Positions 60,898-64,000 of a stretch of 64,000 bases of DNA are shown piece by piece. The notes under the pieces are model-generated. The model was not told where the DNA came from. It saw only the letters and a list, made by a program, of their open reading frames with translations, and did no database searches. The translations under genes were made by a program, and so were the position numbers. The DNA is from Orlajensenia sp037404875 (GTDB lineage Bacteria > Actinomycetota > Actinomycetes > Actinomycetales > Microbacteriaceae): contig NZ_JBBELO010000039.1 in the NCBI RefSeq assembly GCF_037404875.1, positions 124,001 to 188,000 on the forward strand, written 5' to 3'. Each line of letters starts with the position of its first letter. The stretch's first letter is position 1.

Positions 60898-61176
60898 TCA
60901 GTCCGGGAACGGCGGCTCGTCGCCCCACATGCCGGACGCGCCGCGATTGCCCGCGCCGCTCCCACCATGGTTAGCCGAGACGGACGGGCTCGCGATGCGA
61001 GCAGAGTGCGTCGAGCGATAGACGACCCGCTCGCCAACGATGGTGCCCGCGTAGCGACCGGAAGGGTCGAAGACGTAGTCGCCCTTGATTTTGCCCACGT
61101 ACGTTCCCGAGCGCGCAAACAACTTGTCACCGCCGCGTCGGAGCGGTCGGCCATTCTTCGTGTAAAGGTCCGCCAT
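60898..61176 (-). CDS. Four-fold beta-flower-like protein
   Basis: The 92-residue protein starts MADLYTKNGRPLRRGGDKLFARSGTYVGKIKGDYVFDPSGRYAGTIVGERVVYRS. The repeating G-x-Y/F-x-G strands resemble the small beta-flower family, often found near phage or conflict genes. The C-terminal 35 residues are Gly/Ser-rich and disordered. There is no good ribosome site. Confidence 0.6.
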   Translation of the reverse strand: MADLYTKNGRPLRRGGDKLFARSGTYVGKIKGDYVFDPSGRYAGTIVGERVVYRSTHSARIASPSVSANHGGSGAGNRGASGMWGDEPPFPD

Positions 61177-61222
61177 GCCATCAGTGTGGACGTAGCCTCC
61201 GACATCGAGAGGAGGGAGCCGC

Positions 61223-61921
61223 GTGGCGAAGCTGACCGACGAGCAGAAGGCAGAGCGAGCGGTGAAGCGCCAGCTGACAAACGCGCTCAAGGAGGAGGCG
61301 AGAGCGCACCGCGACGAGGCGAAGCGCCGCGAATGGCGGGAGGAGGGGATGTATCTCACCCGCGAGCAGGCAGCGGCCGGCGAACTCTGTCGCGGCTGCG
61401 GGCTGCCCATCATCGACAACCTTGGCAACTGGCCAGGCACGATGTACCTCACGCCGGAGCAGAAAGTCGAGTACGACGCCGACCAGGCGCTCTATAAGCA
61501 GATGCATCCCAACTGCGACGCGCACCGCTGGAGCATGTCCGGATCCCGCGCCACCCACTGCGGCTACTGCTGCCCGCCGATCCCGCTGTCCCACGAGCAG
61601 TACGAGCACATCGGCAGGATCCTCACAAGCAGTCCCCGCCGCGAAGAGGAACTCGACATCTGGACGCGCAGGCTGACCTGCGGGCACGTTGCAGAGCACA
61701 GCGTCCACCACACCAACCAGCACCCCAGCTTCTCGACCGCCTGGTGCCCTGAGTGCGCGGTAGCCCGCGGCGTCGTGACCTCCATGAAGACGGTCGAGGC
61801 GGAGGCACGTATGGCGGAGGCGAAGCGCAAGCGCGACGATCAGGTTTCTCGCGCCGAGCGTGAGCGCTCAAGAAGGCCGAGAAGGCGGCCGCTGAGGCGA
61901 GGAAACGACTCGCTGACCTGA
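61223..61921 (+). pseudogene. Zinc-binding coiled-coil protein with a C-terminal frameshift
   Basis: The 232-residue frame starts MAKLTDEQKAERAVKRQL and has several Cys pairs (CRGCGLP, HCGYCCPP, LTCGHVAEH, WCPECA). After about residue 213 it turns to Arg-rich text. Shifting one base near 61868 instead gives LKKAEKAAAEARKRLADLRSNDEER and a stop at 61984-61986, a natural coiled-coil ending. So a single-base deletion, real or a sequencing error, is likely. Function unknown. Confidence 0.55.
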
Positions 61922-61995
61922 GGTCGAACGACGAGGAGCGAACGCCAAGTGAGTGTCGCTCGCGCCCGGTACCCTCAACTCAATAGGTCAGCGCG

Positions 61996-63324
61996 GTGAA
62001 CGGGGCATGGATGTCGGACGAGGACGAGCCACGTGACGAGATCGAACTAGTCAGCGACGGAGACGGTCTCGCGGTCATCGGAGACCCGCTCGCAGTCGAA
62101 CGCTTCCTCTCTACCGCCGGCGTCGCCTCCCGTGAGCTGAATTTGTCGCACGCGGTCGGCGGCGCGCTCAATGTCGGATCGGCGGCGGCCAAGGGTGGGT
62201 CTGAAGTCGCCGCTAACGCCGGTCGCTGGGTGAAGCTCACCGAGGAGTCGGCGAAAGCGCTGAAGCTCGGCAATGCCATGAAGGGTTCGTCGGACAATGT
62301 CAGCCGCGCCATCATCACGACGAGCAAGGGCAAGATCTCGAACATCCTGGAGTTCGTGAAGCCCGGCACGGTCGGCTCGATGCTCACCAATCCAGCAATG
62401 CTTGCTGGTGCTGCAGGCATCATGGCCCAGCTCGCCATGCAGCAGACGATGCAGGAGATCACGGGCTACCTCGCGGTCATCGACGAGAAGGTCGACGACA
62501 TTCTGCGGGCGCAGAAGGGCGCACCGATCGCGCGCATGATCGGCGTTGGCCTCGTCATCGACGACGCCATGCTCAAGCGCGAACACGTCGGCCGCGTCTC
62601 GGAGGTGACCTGGTCGAGCCTGCACGGCGCAGCGCAAACCATCGCGGAGACGCAGTCCTACGCGCTTCGCCGTCTCGACGCTCTCGCCGAAAAGATGGAG
62701 AAGAAATCACGCGTGGGCGACCTGGCGAAGATCGCGAAAGACGCCGAAGGGGAAGTCGAAGAGTGGCTGGCTGTGCTGGCTCGCTGCTTCCAGCTCCAGG
62801 ATGGCCTCGCTGTTCTGGAACTCGACCGCGTCCTCGACTCCTCCCCCGGCGACTTGGACCGACATCGCGAGGCCATCCAAGCTGGACGCGCCAAGCGACG
62901 CGACCTGATCGGGAAAAGCACAGAGCGGTTGCTCGCGCGCATGGATGCTGCTGCGGCTACGGCCAATAGTAAGGTCCTGCTCCATCCCCTCAAGCCCGGC
63001 GAGGTGGTGCGCTCCAGCAACGAGGTAGGCGCCGACATGCTGGCCTTTCACGAGACGCTCGGCATCGCTGACAGCCGCGTGACTCTCGAGAGAAAGCGTT
63101 GGGCCATCGCGGCCATCGAAGCACGAGACAACGTTCGCGAGACCGGCGCGGCCGGCGTCCAGATTGCGGGAAAGCTCGGCGCACAGGGAGCTGGGGCAGT
63201 CGCTTCGTTCAGCGTGGATGCGGCTCACGCCGTGCAAGGAGCGGCCGGTGACGTCACGCGCAACGTTATCTCGAAGCTGCGCCGGGGCGATTCGCCGAAC
63301 GACGCAAACGTAGACGAAACGTGA
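61996..63324 (+). CDS. Uncharacterised 442-residue protein coupled to a GIY-YIG gene
   Basis: The protein is mostly helical, with Gly/Ala/Met-rich hydrophobic stretches around residues 115-150 (SMLTNPAMLAGAAGIMAQLAMQQTMQEITGYLAVIDEKVDDILRAQ) and a long charged middle. The C-terminus has GKLGAQGAGAVASFSVDAAHAVQGAAGDVTRNV. I do not recognise a family. It could be membrane-associated or form pores. GTG 61996 is my start; ATG 62011 is also in frame. Its stop overlaps the next start (GTGA). Confidence 0.7.
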   Translation: MNGAWMSDEDEPRDEIELVSDGDGLAVIGDPLAVERFLSTAGVASRELNLSHAVGGALNVGSAAAKGGSEVAANAGRWVKLTEESAKALKLGNAMKGSSDNVSRAIITTSKGKISNILEFVKPGTVGSMLTNPAMLAGAAGIMAQLAMQQTMQEITGYLAVIDEKVDDILRAQKGAPIARMIGVGLVIDDAMLKREHVGRVSEVTWSSLHGAAQTIAETQSYALRRLDALAEKMEKKSRVGDLAKIAKDAEGEVEEWLAVLARCFQLQDGLAVLELDRVLDSSPGDLDRHREAIQAGRAKRRDLIGKSTERLLARMDAAAATANSKVLLHPLKPGEVVRSSNEVGADMLAFHETLGIADSRVTLERKRWAIAAIEARDNVRETGAAGVQIAGKLGAQGAGAVASFSVDAAHAVQGAAGDVTRNVISKLRRGDSPNDANVDET

Positions 63325-63866
63325 CCCTCATTGAGGAGCGCGCGTTCCATCCAGCGGGCGAGATCGACGCAACCGTTCCCGACGACTTCGGCATCTATGC
63401 GATCCGGCTCCGGGTTGGGTCGACGCTGCCAGAGCCATTCGAGTCACTCCTCGCGTTGCGCAGCACGCGCCTGATCTACATCGGACAAGCGGAACGACAG
63501 ACGCTGTTGAAGCGCTTGCTTGGCAACGAGCTTCGGGCGCGCGGCAACGGCACCTTCATCCGCAGCATCGGCGCGGTGCTCGGCTACCGACCGCCCTTCG
63601 GATCGCTGGCGGGACGCGCGCGAGTGCAGAACTACCGCTTCTCCCCCGCCGAGCGGATTGCGGTCGTCGAGTGGATCAACGTGAGTCTCGAGGTGAGCTG
63701 GGCGGTCCTCCCCCAGGCTGAGGTGCACAGTGCGGAGGTCGAACTGATCCGCGAATACACGCCCCTCCTCAACCTCCAGGACAATCCTCGAGCGCTCCCC
63801 GAGCTTTCGGTGCTTAGAGCGGAGTGCCGGGCTATCGCGGCAGGCTTGTCCACTCCCGCGTTGTAA
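63321..63866 (+). CDS. GIY-YIG nuclease superfamily protein
   Basis: The 181-residue protein has DFGIYAIRLRVGSTLPEPFESLLALRSTRLIYIGQAERQTLLKRLLGNELRARGNG, with the GIY and YIG strands and the conserved Arg. The Glu at AEVELIREYTPLLNLQDNP is the expected catalytic region. GTG overlaps the stop of the upstream gene. It likely cuts DNA as partner of the 442-residue protein. Confidence 0.75.
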   Translation: MTLIEERAFHPAGEIDATVPDDFGIYAIRLRVGSTLPEPFESLLALRSTRLIYIGQAERQTLLKRLLGNELRARGNGTFIRSIGAVLGYRPPFGSLAGRARVQNYRFSPAERIAVVEWINVSLEVSWAVLPQAEVHSAEVELIREYTPLLNLQDNPRALPELSVLRAECRAIAAGLSTPAL

Positions 63867-64000
63867 TTTCTACGTCGGCTGATGTCTTGTCAGCATCGCG
63901 CTCATGGTTCATACTCATGCGCAGTTAAGGAGCGAAAGGCATCACGCACCAGTTTTTACACATTGAGCGACTCCCCTCGACGAGCCGGGTGCTGAAGTCT
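63867..64000. other. Right window edge, no gene seen
   Basis: 134 bases of AT-richer sequence (TTTTTACACATTGAGC) with no complete frame, tRNA or integrase. The island continues past the edge. Confidence 0.4.

Noticed and set aside
1..64000. CRISPR arrays, rRNA operons, complete insertion sequences or transposases
   Set aside because: None seen by eye on either strand; no regularly spaced repeats and no DDE-type transposase frame.

Overview
The window is high-GC actinobacterial chromosome. It looks most like Microbacteriaceae, an inference from GC-rich codon use, an Actino-type aggregation-promoting-factor protein, ABC1/UbiB, LtrA, DUF1206, GAF-ANTAR and SigK/RskA genes, and many genes whose -10 box lies exactly six bases upstream of the start codon. 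That spacing suggests leaderless mRNAs.

Region 1 (0-23.7 kb) is core chromosome with one unusual item. A minus-strand operon at 108-2538 has three genes with overlapping stops and starts: an 85-residue peptide made of three 24-residue Gly/Asp repeats, a JmjC-type Fe(II)/2-oxoglutarate oxygenase, and a sucrase/ferredoxin-like iron-sulfur protein. It reads like a peptide-modification cassette with one His-Asp per repeat. A 71-base nested palindrome with two mutually exclusive inner hairpins lies directly upstream. Next come F420/deazaflavin-type reductases, a wall-associated protein, a GlcD-type oxidase, hydrolases, a Na+/H+ antiporter, a GIY-YIG protein, a PspA module with a coupled 14-codon leader, OsmC-ACT, a GDPD, a Mug glycosylase, GAF, PadR-ABC1, and a hydrolase-cupin pair.

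Region 2 (23.8-37.7 kb) is a metabolic cluster. An Lrp regulator diverges from an AceE-like E1 enzyme. Then a GntR/FCD regulator sits between two opposed operons. They encode a flavin hydroxylase, an extradiol-type VOC dioxygenase, an FAH hydrolase, NmrA-like proteins, a HIT-like protein, an alpha/beta hydrolase, two amidohydrolases (one like gamma-resorcylate decarboxylase) and an aldehyde dehydrogenase. Together they look like a hydroxylation, ring-cleavage and hydrolysis route for an aromatic compound that I cannot identify.

Region 3 (37.7-50.3 kb) holds SigK-RskA beside a fasciclin protein, tandem GAF-ANTAR proteins, two PAP2 phosphatases around a DUF1206 protein, LtrA, and a 1255-residue secreted beta-helix protein with an atypical sorting tail.

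Region 4 (50.47 kb to the window end) is the left part of an integrated island. Its boundary is a 37-base copy of a tRNA 3' end (probably tRNA-Pro), pointing left, with no 5' half. The intact tRNA and probably the integrase should therefore lie beyond the right edge. The cargo is visibly more AT-rich and conflict-related: an ABC three-component system (HNH protein, middle component, DUF2326-type ATPase), a HEPN protein, a DUF2971 protein, a broken TrlF-like ATPase next to a GIY-YIG fragment, an XRE-ImmA/IrrE protease with a partner gene, a beta-flower protein, a frameshifted zinc-ribbon protein, and an uncharacterised gene pair ending in a GIY-YIG protein.
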